Assembly (NCBI GenBank): GCA_023212695.1
Contig: JALCCG010000008.1
Span: 124,001-188,000 of the forward strand
Direction: 5' to 3'
Origin: Sporisorium sorghi
Taxonomy: Eukaryota; Basidiomycota; Ustilaginomycetes; Ustilaginales; Ustilaginaceae
DNA length: 64,000 bases
The notes beneath the pieces are model-generated. The model was not told the origin of the DNA. It saw only the letters and a list, made by a program, of their open reading frames with translations, and did no database searches. This document shows positions 26,056 through 34,384 of the stretch, one piece after another; positions within the stretch are counted from its first letter, which is position 1, and each line of letters begins with the position of its first letter. The position numbers were made by a program, and so were the translations under genes.

Positions 26056-28344
26056 ATGCCTCATACTATCCAAATATCCGTAAGGCCGCTGGTGGAATAC
26101 GTCTTTCGCAGCGGCAGCATTACCTCGGGCTTTCGCACGGCGACCTCCCTCACCGAGGGTACCCGCGCGCATCAGCAAGTACAGCGCGATTATGGCGAGA
26201 ACGATCAGAAGGAAGTGCAGCTTGAAGTCGAGATTCCGTACGAGGATCTGCTGTTTGTGGTGGAGGGTCGCTGTGACGGCCTGATTCGGGAGGAAGAACG
26301 GATCATGATTGATGAGATCAAGTCGACCTCCGGAGATTTGGGCGAGATTACCGAGCACACCTACCCGGTTCACTGGGCGCAAGCCAAAATGTATGCCTAT
26401 ATGTATGCGAAGTTGCATGAGATGCCAAGGATGGCAGTCAGATTGACCTATTTCCAGGTGCCGAGCGGAGAGCGGAAGCAGTTCGTGCAGGAATGGAGTT
26501 TGCCTCAGCTGGAATCCTTTGTGCTTGAGGTCGTGGGGGCATATGCTCCCTATGCGAACCTGTTAAGAGAGCATGCCGAGCGGAGAGATCGGAGCATCCG
26601 CGAGCTTAAATTCCCGTTTCCTGCCTACCGGGAGGGACAGCGGAAGCTTGCTGGTGCCGTATATAAAAGCATCGGTGAAGGACGGAGATTGTTCGCCAAA
26701 GCGCCGACCGGCATAGGCAAAACCATATCCACGCTGTTTCCTTCGGTTAAAGCGATCGGTGAAGGACTGCTATCGCGGATCTTTTACCTGACAGCCAAAA
26801 CGATTACCCGAACCACCGCGGAGGAAGCCATGGCACGCATGGAGCGTCAAGGGCTCTGTATGCACGCAGTCACGCTGACGGCGAAGGACAAGATCTGTTT
26901 CAGCGAAGCGGAAGGCTGCAGTCAGATGGGCTGTGCGTTCTCGGAGGGCTACTATGACCGGATCAATGACGCCATACTGGATCTGCTCTCGAATGAAACG
27001 TTGATCACGAGGCCCGTCATTGAGGATTATGCCCGCAAGCATACGGTCTGTCCGTTTGAGTTCTCGCTGGACGCCGCTTATGCGGCTGATGCCGTCATCT
27101 GTGATTACAACTATGTGTTTGACCCGCGTGTATCCTTCAAGCGTATGCCGGAGGAAGTGAAGAAGCGCAGCGTGCTGCTCGTTGATGAGGCGCATAATCT
27201 GGTGGACCGCGCGAGAGGGATGTTCTCGGCTGAACTGAATAAATCTGCGTTCTTAGAGCTGCAGAGGGCTTATAAAGAGAGCAATCCCACGCTGTACAAT
27301 ACGGCTAAACGGGTCAATAACCGCTTTAAGATTCTGCGCAAGGCCGGTGAAGAGGAAGAGCGAATTGTAGGCTCCCAGCAGCCGGAGATGATGGTCGAAC
27401 TATTGGAGGACTTTGCCCTCCAGGCGGAAGCCGAACTGATGACAGGCAAAAGCGGGGATGAGGCCGATGCGCTATTGGAGTGCTATTTTGCCGTACAGGG
27501 CTATCTGCGTATCTCCAAGCTGTATGACGACCGGTTTGTCACCTATGCAGAGATGAGTCAGAGCGAGGTGTTTCTCAAGCTGTTTTGTCTGGATCCCTCT
27601 TATTTGCTTCAGCAAGCGGCCAAGAATTATCGGTCCAGCGTGTTTTTCTCGGCCACCCTGATGCCGCTCGGCTATTATCGCGATATGCTGGGAGCGGAGG
27701 AAGAGGACTACAGCCTCTCGATTCCGTCCCCATTCTCGGCCGAGCAGCTGGATGTGCGAGTTCTGCCGTTGTCGACGCGGTTCAAGGATCGGGAGCGGAG
27801 CCGTGAAGCCATCGTGCGGATGCTGAGTGCTCTGGTTCAGGAGCAGCCGGTGAATACCTTGATTTTTCTGCCGTCCTACCCCTACATGCAGGATATTCAT
27901 GAAGACTTCGCCCGAATGAATCCCGGGGCACGCACGCTGCTTCAGGGACACGGGATGAGCGAGGGGGAGCGGGAGGCGTTCCTGAATGCATTTCAGGCGG
28001 ATGCAGCCGATCCGCTGATCGGCTTTGCGGTAATGGGCGGCATTTTCTCGGAGGGTATTGATCTGAAGGGGGAACGGCTCTCCAGTGTCGTAGTGATCGG
28101 CGTGGGATTGCCGCAGTTGTCTTTCGAGAATGACATCATCAAGGATTATTTCGACCGTACCGGCAAGAGGGGATACGATTACGCTTACGTGTACCCGGGA
28201 ATGAACAAAGTGCTGCAGGCCGGAGGACGCCTGATTCGATCAGAGCAAGACAGCGGTACGCTCACACTTGTCGATGACCGTTTTCTGAATCGCCAATACG
28301 GGATGCTGCTGCCGGAGGAGTGGAGGCATTTTAGGCGAATCTAA
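26056..28344 (+). CDS. DinG/XPD-type DNA helicase with N-terminal PD-(D/E)XK nuclease domain
   Basis: The 762-residue protein joins a RecB/Cas4-like nuclease region (residues ~1-170; GRCDG followed by IDEIKS gives the D...ExK core) to a superfamily 2 helicase of the XPD/DinG/Rad3 group. Helicase motifs visible are Walker A APTGIGKT, DEAH in LLVDEAHNLVDRARGM, SATLMPLGYYRDML, and the C-terminal QAGGRLIRSEQDSG. Four spaced cysteines between motifs I and II (in GLCMHA, KICFSE, EGCSQMGC and VCPFEF) match an iron-sulfur cluster site. It is predicted to act in DNA repair or processing of branched DNA. It stands alone. Confidence 0.88.
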   Translation: MPHTIQISVRPLVEYVFRSGSITSGFRTATSLTEGTRAHQQVQRDYGENDQKEVQLEVEIPYEDLLFVVEGRCDGLIREEERIMIDEIKSTSGDLGEITEHTYPVHWAQAKMYAYMYAKLHEMPRMAVRLTYFQVPSGERKQFVQEWSLPQLESFVLEVVGAYAPYANLLREHAERRDRSIRELKFPFPAYREGQRKLAGAVYKSIGEGRRLFAKAPTGIGKTISTLFPSVKAIGEGLLSRIFYLTAKTITRTTAEEAMARMERQGLCMHAVTLTAKDKICFSEAEGCSQMGCAFSEGYYDRINDAILDLLSNETLITRPVIEDYARKHTVCPFEFSLDAAYAADAVICDYNYVFDPRVSFKRMPEEVKKRSVLLVDEAHNLVDRARGMFSAELNKSAFLELQRAYKESNPTLYNTAKRVNNRFKILRKAGEEEERIVGSQQPEMMVELLEDFALQAEAELMTGKSGDEADALLECYFAVQGYLRISKLYDDRFVTYAEMSQSEVFLKLFCLDPSYLLQQAAKNYRSSVFFSATLMPLGYYRDMLGAEEEDYSLSIPSPFSAEQLDVRVLPLSTRFKDRERSREAIVRMLSALVQEQPVNTLIFLPSYPYMQDIHEDFARMNPGARTLLQGHGMSEGEREAFLNAFQADAADPLIGFAVMGGIFSEGIDLKGERLSSVVVIGVGLPQLSFENDIIKDYFDRTGKRGYDYAYVYPGMNKVLQAGGRLIRSEQDSGTLTLVDDRFLNRQYGMLLPEEWRHFRRI

Positions 28345-28359
28345 ATTTTTCATGGGATG

Positions 28360-28388
28360 TTGACACCTGGAAATTGGAACTCTATAAT
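28360..28388 (+). promoter_or_regulatory. consensus vegetative promoter
   Basis: TTGACA (28360-28365) and TATAAT (28383-28388) are both perfect SigA hexamers and are separated by exactly 17 bases. It begins 16 bases after the stop of the helicase gene and directs transcription toward the tiny ORF and the two terminators before rsgA. It is the best promoter in the window. Confidence 0.9.
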
Positions 28389-28426
28389 ACGGATATATTA
28401 ATTAAGCAGAAGGAGGCTGATGTCAA

Positions 28427-28489
28427 ATGGTTATGATGCATAGTGGATGGGTCGCTTTGACGTTGGTCTCTTTGGACGGGAAATTCTAA
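28427..28489 (+). CDS. possible 20-residue leader peptide
   Basis: ATG 28427 lies ten bases after an AAGGAGG site and opens a 20-codon frame beginning MVMMHSGW and ending LDGKF, then TAA. An alternative start at ATG 28420, closer to the ribosome site, would give only seven codons. The peptide has Trp and several hydrophobic residues but no recognisable family. Its stop lies 11 bases before a stable hairpin, the usual position for an attenuation leader. Translation is inferred from the ribosome site alone. Confidence 0.4.
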   Translation: MVMMHSGWVALTLVSLDGKF

Positions 28490-28540
28490 TGGTAACGAAG
28501 AAGTGAGGCTTCAGAACGAGCCCTCACTTCCATACCTGGA

Positions 28541-28579
28541 ACCCGCAGGAGACCGTGTTTGGTATCCTGCGGGTTTTTT
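28541..28579 (+). terminator. first terminator of the rsgA leader region
   Basis: ACCCGCAGGA (28541-28550) pairs perfectly with TCCTGCGGGT (28565-28574), then six T residues. ATACC (28532-28536) could instead pair with GGTAT (28561-28565) at its loop edge. Confidence 0.9.
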
Positions 28580-28664
28580 GTGTCTATACTCGGGGTTTGG
28601 TACTGTCTTCACGGGGTGACCGTAGGGGCATGATGCCTTCTTCTGGTGTATATATTCAAATCAG

Positions 28665-28692
28665 CCGCAGATACAAATCTGCGGTTTTTTTT
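28665..28692 (+). terminator. second terminator of the rsgA leader region
   Basis: CCGCAGAT (28665-28672), loop ACAA, ATCTGCGG (28677-28684), then eight T residues. No gene directly precedes it. Confidence 0.92.
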
Positions 28693-28742
28693 GTGTTTTG
28701 ATATAACAACCAAATTGATAATGATAAGGGGATATAACGAAT

Positions 28743-29858
28743 TTGACTAAACAAGAAATGACACCGTTACACACATATGGATGGAATGAACACTGGAGCT
28801 TGATGGCTGAGCAGATGCCGAAGCAGGACAAAGAGCTCGTGCCGGCGCGCGTGACAGCCCAGTTCTCAAAGCAATACCGCATTATAACCCAAGAGGGTGA
28901 GCAGACGGCTGTCGTCACAGGGAAGTATGAATACGAAGCGGGCAGCAAAAGCGATTTCCCGGCTGTCGGCGATTGGGTGCTGGTCGAGCCGCTCCAGGGC
29001 GAATCGCGGGCCGTCATCCATAAGCTGCTGCCCCGCAAGTCCGCTGTCACGCGCAGGGAAGCAGGCAGCGTGCCGGATGAGCAGGTTATCGCCGCGAACA
29101 TGGATACCGTGTTTATCATTAATGCGCTGAATAAGGATTTTAATGTCCGCAGAATTGAACGCTATTTAATTGCTGTCTGGGAGAGCGGAGCCGCACCGGT
29201 CATCCTGCTCACCAAGGCGGATCTATGTGAATCGCCTGAAACGTATGTCTCGCTGGTAGAAGAAGTTGCTCTCGGTGTGCCGGTGTTTGTGGTGAGCTCC
29301 TTGAAGGACCAAGGGAAGGAGCAACTCCAAGATTACTTGGTGCAAGGGAAGACGGTGGCAATAACGGGCACTTCCGGGGCGGGCAAATCCACGTTATTAA
29401 ACTGGCTGTCCGGTCAGGAGATGCAGCGTGTTCAAGGGATTCGGGAAGAGGATGCAAGGGGACGCCATACCACGACACACCGGGAGCTGTTCGTACTGCC
29501 GGGAGGTGCTATCATGGTGGATACCCCGGGCATGAGGGAGCTGCAGCTGTGGGATTCAGAGGAGGGATTTGAGACTGCCTTTGCGGACATCTCCACGCTC
29601 GCGCAGCAGTGTCGATTCCATGATTGCCGTCATGAGACCGAAGCAGGCTGTGCGGTCCGGGAAGCATTGCAGGACGGAACGCTGGATGCAAAGCGTTATG
29701 CGAATTACAAAAAAACAGAGCGCGAGCTCGCCCATATCGCCCGTAAAGAAAGGGCAAGCACCCGGCGGCAGAACAAGAGCTCTGGCAAGTCGTCACGCAA
29801 GAGCGGCAGAGTGCACCGAGGGGCATATCAGCAGCTTCTAAACGACGAGGAATTATAG
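28743..29858 (+). CDS. rsgA: ribosome small-subunit-dependent GTPase A (RsgA/YjeQ family)
   Basis: RsgA is a circularly permuted GTPase that checks late maturation of the 30S subunit. The 371-residue protein shows the permuted order: an OB-fold N-terminal region (FPAVGDWVLVE), G4 LLTKAD, G1 GTSGAGKST, G3 DTPGMREL, then a zinc-binding segment with three Cys and nearby His (CRFHDCRHETEAGC), and a basic tail (RRQNKSSGKSSRKSGR). The TTG start at 28743 has AAGGGG about ten bases before it. An N-terminal extension (LHTYGWNEHW) and the location away from a prkC/prpC cluster suggest a paralogue of the main copy. It lies behind two terminators. Confidence 0.92.
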   Translation: MTKQEMTPLHTYGWNEHWSLMAEQMPKQDKELVPARVTAQFSKQYRIITQEGEQTAVVTGKYEYEAGSKSDFPAVGDWVLVEPLQGESRAVIHKLLPRKSAVTRREAGSVPDEQVIAANMDTVFIINALNKDFNVRRIERYLIAVWESGAAPVILLTKADLCESPETYVSLVEEVALGVPVFVVSSLKDQGKEQLQDYLVQGKTVAITGTSGAGKSTLLNWLSGQEMQRVQGIREEDARGRHTTTHRELFVLPGGAIMVDTPGMRELQLWDSEEGFETAFADISTLAQQCRFHDCRHETEAGCAVREALQDGTLDAKRYANYKKTERELAHIARKERASTRRQNKSSGKSSRKSGRVHRGAYQQLLNDEEL

Positions 29859-29864
29859 TGTTAC

Positions 29865-29899
29865 GAGAAGACCGAAGTCGATTTGACTTCGGTCTTCTC
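29865..29899 (+). terminator. long perfect hairpin after rsgA, lacking a T tract
   Basis: GAGAAGACCGAAGTC (29865-29879) and GACTTCGGTCTTCTC (29885-29899) form a 15-bp perfect stem with a five-base loop, seven bases after the rsgA stop. The following bases CAGGTATATA are not a T tract, so it may stabilise mRNA or be a weak terminator. Confidence 0.55.
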
Positions 29900-29906
29900 C
29901 AGGTAT

Positions 29907-29939
29907 ATAGTTAGGTAACCAAATAGATTGGCAAACTAT
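29907..29939 (+). promoter_or_regulatory. inverted repeat upstream of marR, candidate auto-operator
   Basis: ATAGTT (29907-29912) and AACTAT (29934-29939) flank a second pair CCAA/TTGG. MarR repressors usually bind such AT-rich palindromes at their own promoter. The assignment is by position. Confidence 0.4.
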
Positions 29940-30006
29940 CTATTTAATGAGAAATGGTCTGTACCATGTCAATTCAAGCTTTAGTGCTGTAGAGAAGAGG
30001 TGGCCA

Positions 30007-30567
30007 ATGACACAGGATAAACAACCAGATTCACATAATGGAGATACCGTTGACGAGGAAAGACAGTCACGAGAAGAAAGGTGCATGAAGGGGGGCATGC
30101 GGGAAGACAGCATAGCCAGCAGGCTCCTGTACAGCATCCGTATGTTTCATAAGCAGGAGTGGGATCAGCACTTGATTTCCGGCTATACCCCTGGTGAAAT
30201 TCGAGTTCTAATGGGGCTCAGACATCATATCGAGCCTGACGGACCCGGTATGAAGGTGTCGGAGATCAGCAGCATGATGAACGTTACGTCACCAACGATC
30301 ACGCAATTCATCAACGGCCTGGAGAGTAAAGGCTTGGTGGAGCGAGTGATGGATGCACAGGACCGACGCGCGGTTCGCGTACAGCTTACGGAGGCAGGGA
30401 ACCGTATTGTCCAGCAAACCTACCTGAAAGTCAAAAACAACTTTAACGAGCTGGTTGATTTTCTCGGTGAAGATGACAGCGTCAAGCTGACGGAGCTGCT
30501 GACGAAGATTTACCAATTCCAAGAACATAAGCGCAATTCGAATGAAACAACATCAGACAACGAGTAG
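30007..30567 (+). CDS. MarR family transcriptional regulator
   Basis: The protein has about 186 residues if it starts at ATG 30007, which has GAGGTGG just before it; ATG 29947 lacks a ribosome site, and the first ~30 residues are polar and poorly conserved in either case. The winged-helix core runs from about residue 35: SGYTPGEIRVLMGLRHH, then VSEISSMMNVTSPTITQFINGLESKGLVERVMDAQDRRAVRVQLTEAG, with the DxRxxR-type wing. It directly precedes two ABC exporter genes on the same strand (12 bases from its stop to the next start) and likely represses them until a drug-like ligand binds. Confidence 0.9.
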   Translation: MTQDKQPDSHNGDTVDEERQSREERCMKGGMREDSIASRLLYSIRMFHKQEWDQHLISGYTPGEIRVLMGLRHHIEPDGPGMKVSEISSMMNVTSPTITQFINGLESKGLVERVMDAQDRRAVRVQLTEAGNRIVQQTYLKVKNNFNELVDFLGEDDSVKLTELLTKIYQFQEHKRNSNETTSDNE

Positions 30568-30578
30568 GGGTGGGGGAT

Positions 30579-32306
30579 TTGTTAAAGCTGTTTCAATACA
30601 TGAAACCATATCGAACAGCGGTCATTTTTGTTCTGCTGTTCACATTTTTCCAATGTCTGTCTGATCTTTACTTGCCGACCTTGATGGCTGACATTGTGGA
30701 TATCGGCATCGTGAAGGGAGACGTTCCTTACATTTGGAGTGTGGGAGGTTTTATGCTCCTGGTTACAGCAGGCGGCATGGTCTGCTCCATTGCGGCAAGT
30801 TATTTGGCATCCAAATCCGCAACCGGTTTTGGCCGGATTCTGCGTGGGCGCGTATTCTCCCATGTCGAGAATTTTACGCTGCAGGAATTTGACAAGATCG
30901 GAACAGCTTCCCTGATAACCCGTACCACAAACGATATCACACAGGTGCAGCAGGTCACGATCATGATTCTTCGCATGATGGCCATCGCGCCGATGATGTG
31001 TATCGGGGGCATCGTGATGGCGGTATCGAGAGATCCGGGACTGACAACGGTGCTTCTGATCGTCCTGCCGATTCTCGCGTTGGCTATTTTCATCATTGCC
31101 AAAAAAGGGATTCCGCTCTTCAAGGCCATACAGATCAAGATTGATACACTCAGCCGCGTGCTGCGGGAGAATCTGACCGGAATACGGGTCATCCGTTCGT
31201 TTAACCGCATGGACCATGAGACGGTCCGGTTTAATGATGCCAATGAGGATCTGACAGCCACCTCGATCAAGGTTAACAAAATCATGGGTGCCATGATGCC
31301 CGTCATGATGCTTGTCATGAACTTCGCCACGCTGGCGATCGTTTGGTTCGGAGCCCACCGCATAGAAGCCGAACACATGAAGGTCGGGGACCTCATGGCC
31401 TTCCTCCAATACGCGATGATGATCATGTTCTCACTGATCATGCTGTCCGTCATGTTTGTCATGATTCCGCGCGCGCAGGCATCGGCAGTCCGGATCAATG
31501 AGGTATTGAACATGATACCGGAGATCCACGATCCGAAGCAGCCGCGGAATACTGGCATTCAGACGGGTTCCATTGAATTTCAGGACGTCACCTTCTATTA
31601 TCCGGGCGCAGAGGAGCCGGCCATCTCCGATATTTCCTTCCAGGCAGGCCCGGGTGAGATTACAGCGATTATTGGAGGAACAGGTTCAGGCAAATCAACG
31701 CTGATCAGCTTGATTCCGCGTTTCTATGACGTGACCTCCGGGCGGATTCTCGTCAACGGGACGGATATTCGGGACTTGATGCAGGAGGATCTGCGGAACC
31801 GGATCGGATTTGTGCCGCAGAAGGCGCTGCTCTTCACCGGTACCATTGCAGAGAATATCCGCTACGGCAAGGAAGACGCAACGGACGAGGAGATTCAGCA
31901 TGCCGCGAAAGTTGCGCAAGTGGCTGATTTCATCTCTTCAATGGAAGGCGGTTATGATGCCGAGATTTCCCAAGGCGGCAGCAACGTATCCGGAGGCCAG
32001 AAGCAGCGGCTCTCCATTGCCAGGGCACTGGTCCGGAGACCTGAGATTTATGTGTTCGACGACAGTTTCTCTGCGCTGGATTTCAAGACCGACGCGAATC
32101 TTCGTGCAGCGCTGAGGGAGGAAACGACCGAGGCTACGGTTCTGATTGTGGCCCAGCGTGTCAGCACTGTCATGGACGCTGACCGAATCATTGTGCTGGA
32201 ACAGGGACGTATTGCCGGAATGGGTACGCATGAGGAACTTATGGCATCAAGCGATGTGTACCGTGAAATTGTCACCTCACAGCTGTCAGAGGAGGAGATC
32301 GCATGA
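30579..32306 (+). CDS. heterodimeric multidrug-type ABC exporter, half with degenerate Walker B glutamate
   Basis: A half-transporter of about 575 residues: six hydrophobic helices (residues ~12-300) and an ATPase domain with Walker A GGTGSGKST, signature VSGGQKQRLSIARALV and Walker B YVFDDSFSALD, in which Asp replaces the catalytic Glu. TTG 30579 fits best because GGGGTGGGGG lies just before it and the product then begins MLKLFQYMKPYR, as usual in the family; GTG 30570 is the alternative. The stop overlaps the next gene by four bases. Together they match heterodimeric exporters of the BmrCD/LmrCD/YfiBC type. Confidence 0.92.
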   Translation: MLKLFQYMKPYRTAVIFVLLFTFFQCLSDLYLPTLMADIVDIGIVKGDVPYIWSVGGFMLLVTAGGMVCSIAASYLASKSATGFGRILRGRVFSHVENFTLQEFDKIGTASLITRTTNDITQVQQVTIMILRMMAIAPMMCIGGIVMAVSRDPGLTTVLLIVLPILALAIFIIAKKGIPLFKAIQIKIDTLSRVLRENLTGIRVIRSFNRMDHETVRFNDANEDLTATSIKVNKIMGAMMPVMMLVMNFATLAIVWFGAHRIEAEHMKVGDLMAFLQYAMMIMFSLIMLSVMFVMIPRAQASAVRINEVLNMIPEIHDPKQPRNTGIQTGSIEFQDVTFYYPGAEEPAISDISFQAGPGEITAIIGGTGSGKSTLISLIPRFYDVTSGRILVNGTDIRDLMQEDLRNRIGFVPQKALLFTGTIAENIRYGKEDATDEEIQHAAKVAQVADFISSMEGGYDAEISQGGSNVSGGQKQRLSIARALVRRPEIYVFDDSFSALDFKTDANLRAALREETTEATVLIVAQRVSTVMDADRIIVLEQGRIAGMGTHEELMASSDVYREIVTSQLSEEEIA

Positions 32307-34177
32307 GCGAGAAGAAACGGGGAGGACATCCTCGGGGCCAGGGCGGTCCCTTCGGCGGCGGGCCGCATGGTGCCGGGATGGCAGCCGAGAAAGCCAAGGA
32401 TTTCAAGGGGACCTTGCGCCGGCTTACACGATACCTTAAGCCCCACACGGGGAAACTGCTGATCGTCTTGATCGCAGCCATCTTGAGTACGATATTCAGC
32501 ATTGTAAGCCCGAAAATTCTCGGTGATGCAACCACGATCCTGTTCAAAGGATTCATGGCCAAAATGCAAGGCGTACCGGGTGCCGGGATCGATTTTGATG
32601 CCATTCGTTATATCATGCTCTGGCTGGCAGGCCTGTATCTGTTAAGCTCGCTGTTTGCTTATATCCAGCAATATGTCATGGCTGGCGTGGCACAGCGGAC
32701 TGTTTACGATCTGCGAAAGGATGTCTATAACAAGCTCGGACGCCTGCCGCTTAAATATTTTGACGCCCGTACGCATGGGGAGACGCTGAGCCGGGTAACG
32801 AACGACATGGACAATATCAGCAGCACGCTTCAGCAGAGTTTAACACAGATGATTACCTCAGTGGTTACGCTGGTCGGCGTCATCATCATGATGCTTACAA
32901 TCAGTCCGCTGCTGACTCTGGTGGTTATATTGACCCTGCCGCTCAGCGTGGTGGTTACCATCATGGTTGCCAAGCGCTCCCAGAAGCATTTCGTGGCACA
33001 ACAGAAGCATCTGGGCCAACTGAACGGACATGTGGAAGAGATGTACACAGGTCATAAAGTAGTGAAGGCGTTTGGCCGGGAACGACAATCGATGGAGCAA
33101 TTCGATGAAGTCAACGACAAGCTCTATGATGCCGGATGGAAAGCCCAGTTCATATCGGGAACGATCATGCCGCTGATGAGTTTTGTTGGCAATATCGGGT
33201 ATGTGATCGTGAGTGTTGTCGGTGGTGTTCTGGTCACCCGCAGAGCAATCGAGATCGGGGATATCCAGGCGTTTATCCAATATTCACGCCAGTTCACGCA
33301 GCCGATCACGCAGCTTGCCAATATCGCGAATGTCATCCAATCCACGATTGCATCGGCAGAGCGCGTATTTGAAGTGCTGGACGAGGAAGAAGAAGTGTCT
33401 GAGCATACGGCTCCGGCAGCCCTCAAGAAGCCGCTCGGCGATGTATCCTTCCAGAATGTGAGCTTTGGTTATAAAGCGGAGCAGCTTCTGATCGAGGATA
33501 TGAACGTGGATGTGAGGCATGGACAGACGGTAGCTATTGTTGGTCCAACCGGTGCAGGGAAGACCACGCTTATTAATCTGCTGATGCGGTTCTATGAGCT
33601 TAACAAGGGCAAAATTACGATAGACGGAACGGATATTACGTCCCTTCGACGGGGTGAGCTTCGCAGCCTGTTCGGAATGGTGCTCCAGGATACCTGGCTC
33701 TTTAACGGGACGATCCGGGAAAATATCGGATACGGCCGCGAGGGGGCCACGGAGGAAGAGATCATCAGAGCAGCGGAAGCGGCCCATGCAGACCACTTCA
33801 TCCGGACGCTGCCTGACGGCTATGACACCGTTCTGAACGAGGAGGCCTCCAACATATCGCAAGGGCAGAAACAGCTGCTCACGATTGCGCGGGCCATTCT
33901 GGCGAATCCGTCAATTCTGATTCTTGACGAAGCGACCAGCAGCGTGGATACCCGGACCGAGCTGTACATTCAGAAGGCGATGAATGAGCTGATGAAGGAC
34001 CGGACCAGCTTTGTCATTGCGCATCGTCTGTCTACGATTCGCGATGCGGACCTTATTCTGGTCATGAACAAGGGCAGCATCATTGAACAGGGAACCCATC
34101 AGGAGCTGCTGTCGCAAGAAGGCTTCTATGCGGACCTGTACAACAGTCAGTTCAGCGATCAGCATGAGGCTGGATAA
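32303..34177 (+). CDS. heterodimeric multidrug-type ABC exporter, half with canonical Walker B
   Basis: The partner subunit (624 residues) has a Gly/Pro-rich soluble N-terminal stretch (GGHPRGQGGPFGGGPHGAG), six helices from about residue 52, and an ATPase domain with Walker A GPTGAGKTT, a degenerate signature ISQGQKQLLTIARAIL, and canonical Walker B LILDEATSSVD. The combination with the partner makes one intact ATP site (this Walker B with the VSGGQ of the other) and one impaired site, the known design of heterodimeric exporters. It overlaps the previous gene by four bases. A strong terminator follows. Confidence 0.93.
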   Translation: MSEKKRGGHPRGQGGPFGGGPHGAGMAAEKAKDFKGTLRRLTRYLKPHTGKLLIVLIAAILSTIFSIVSPKILGDATTILFKGFMAKMQGVPGAGIDFDAIRYIMLWLAGLYLLSSLFAYIQQYVMAGVAQRTVYDLRKDVYNKLGRLPLKYFDARTHGETLSRVTNDMDNISSTLQQSLTQMITSVVTLVGVIIMMLTISPLLTLVVILTLPLSVVVTIMVAKRSQKHFVAQQKHLGQLNGHVEEMYTGHKVVKAFGRERQSMEQFDEVNDKLYDAGWKAQFISGTIMPLMSFVGNIGYVIVSVVGGVLVTRRAIEIGDIQAFIQYSRQFTQPITQLANIANVIQSTIASAERVFEVLDEEEEVSEHTAPAALKKPLGDVSFQNVSFGYKAEQLLIEDMNVDVRHGQTVAIVGPTGAGKTTLINLLMRFYELNKGKITIDGTDITSLRRGELRSLFGMVLQDTWLFNGTIRENIGYGREGATEEEIIRAAEAAHADHFIRTLPDGYDTVLNEEASNISQGQKQLLTIARAILANPSILILDEATSSVDTRTELYIQKAMNELMKDRTSFVIAHRLSTIRDADLILVMNKGSIIEQGTHQELLSQEGFYADLYNSQFSDQHEAG

Positions 34178-34204
34178 CAGAATGCAGGCAAAATTGAAGT
34201 CCCT

Positions 34205-34240
34205 GAAGACCCCTTCGATTGCAGAAGGGGTCTTCTTATT
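34205..34240 (+). terminator. terminator of the marR-ABC operon
   Basis: GAAGACCCCTTC (34205-34216) pairs with GAAGGGGTCTTC (34224-34235), followed by TTATT. Confidence 0.85.
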
Positions 34241-34384
34241 CCAGCATGGAGGGCTGATTTAAAGCTGCAGCATGATGGGTCGGAGGTGAACGGGACCTAT
34301 TCAAGCTGTACTGATTAATAGGTTCACGACAAAGGGTAATAATAGAAGCAAGACATTCCGGTACGGATATGAGGGGGTCATGGA

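Larger units (their letters stand above)
28389..28692 (+). ncRNA. putative leader RNA or small RNA with two terminators, upstream of rsgA
   Basis: Transcription from the promoter at 28360 would start near 28395 and meet, in order, an AAGGAGG ribosome site (28410-28416), a tiny ORF (28427-28489), a hairpin (GAAGTGAGG 28500-28508 with CCTCACTTC 28522-28530), a first terminator at 28541-28579 and a second at 28665-28692. rsgA starts 50 bases later with no clearly better promoter of its own. The layout resembles a ribosome-mediated attenuator, but a stand-alone small RNA is equally possible. No known riboswitch or T-box consensus was recognised. Confidence 0.5.
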
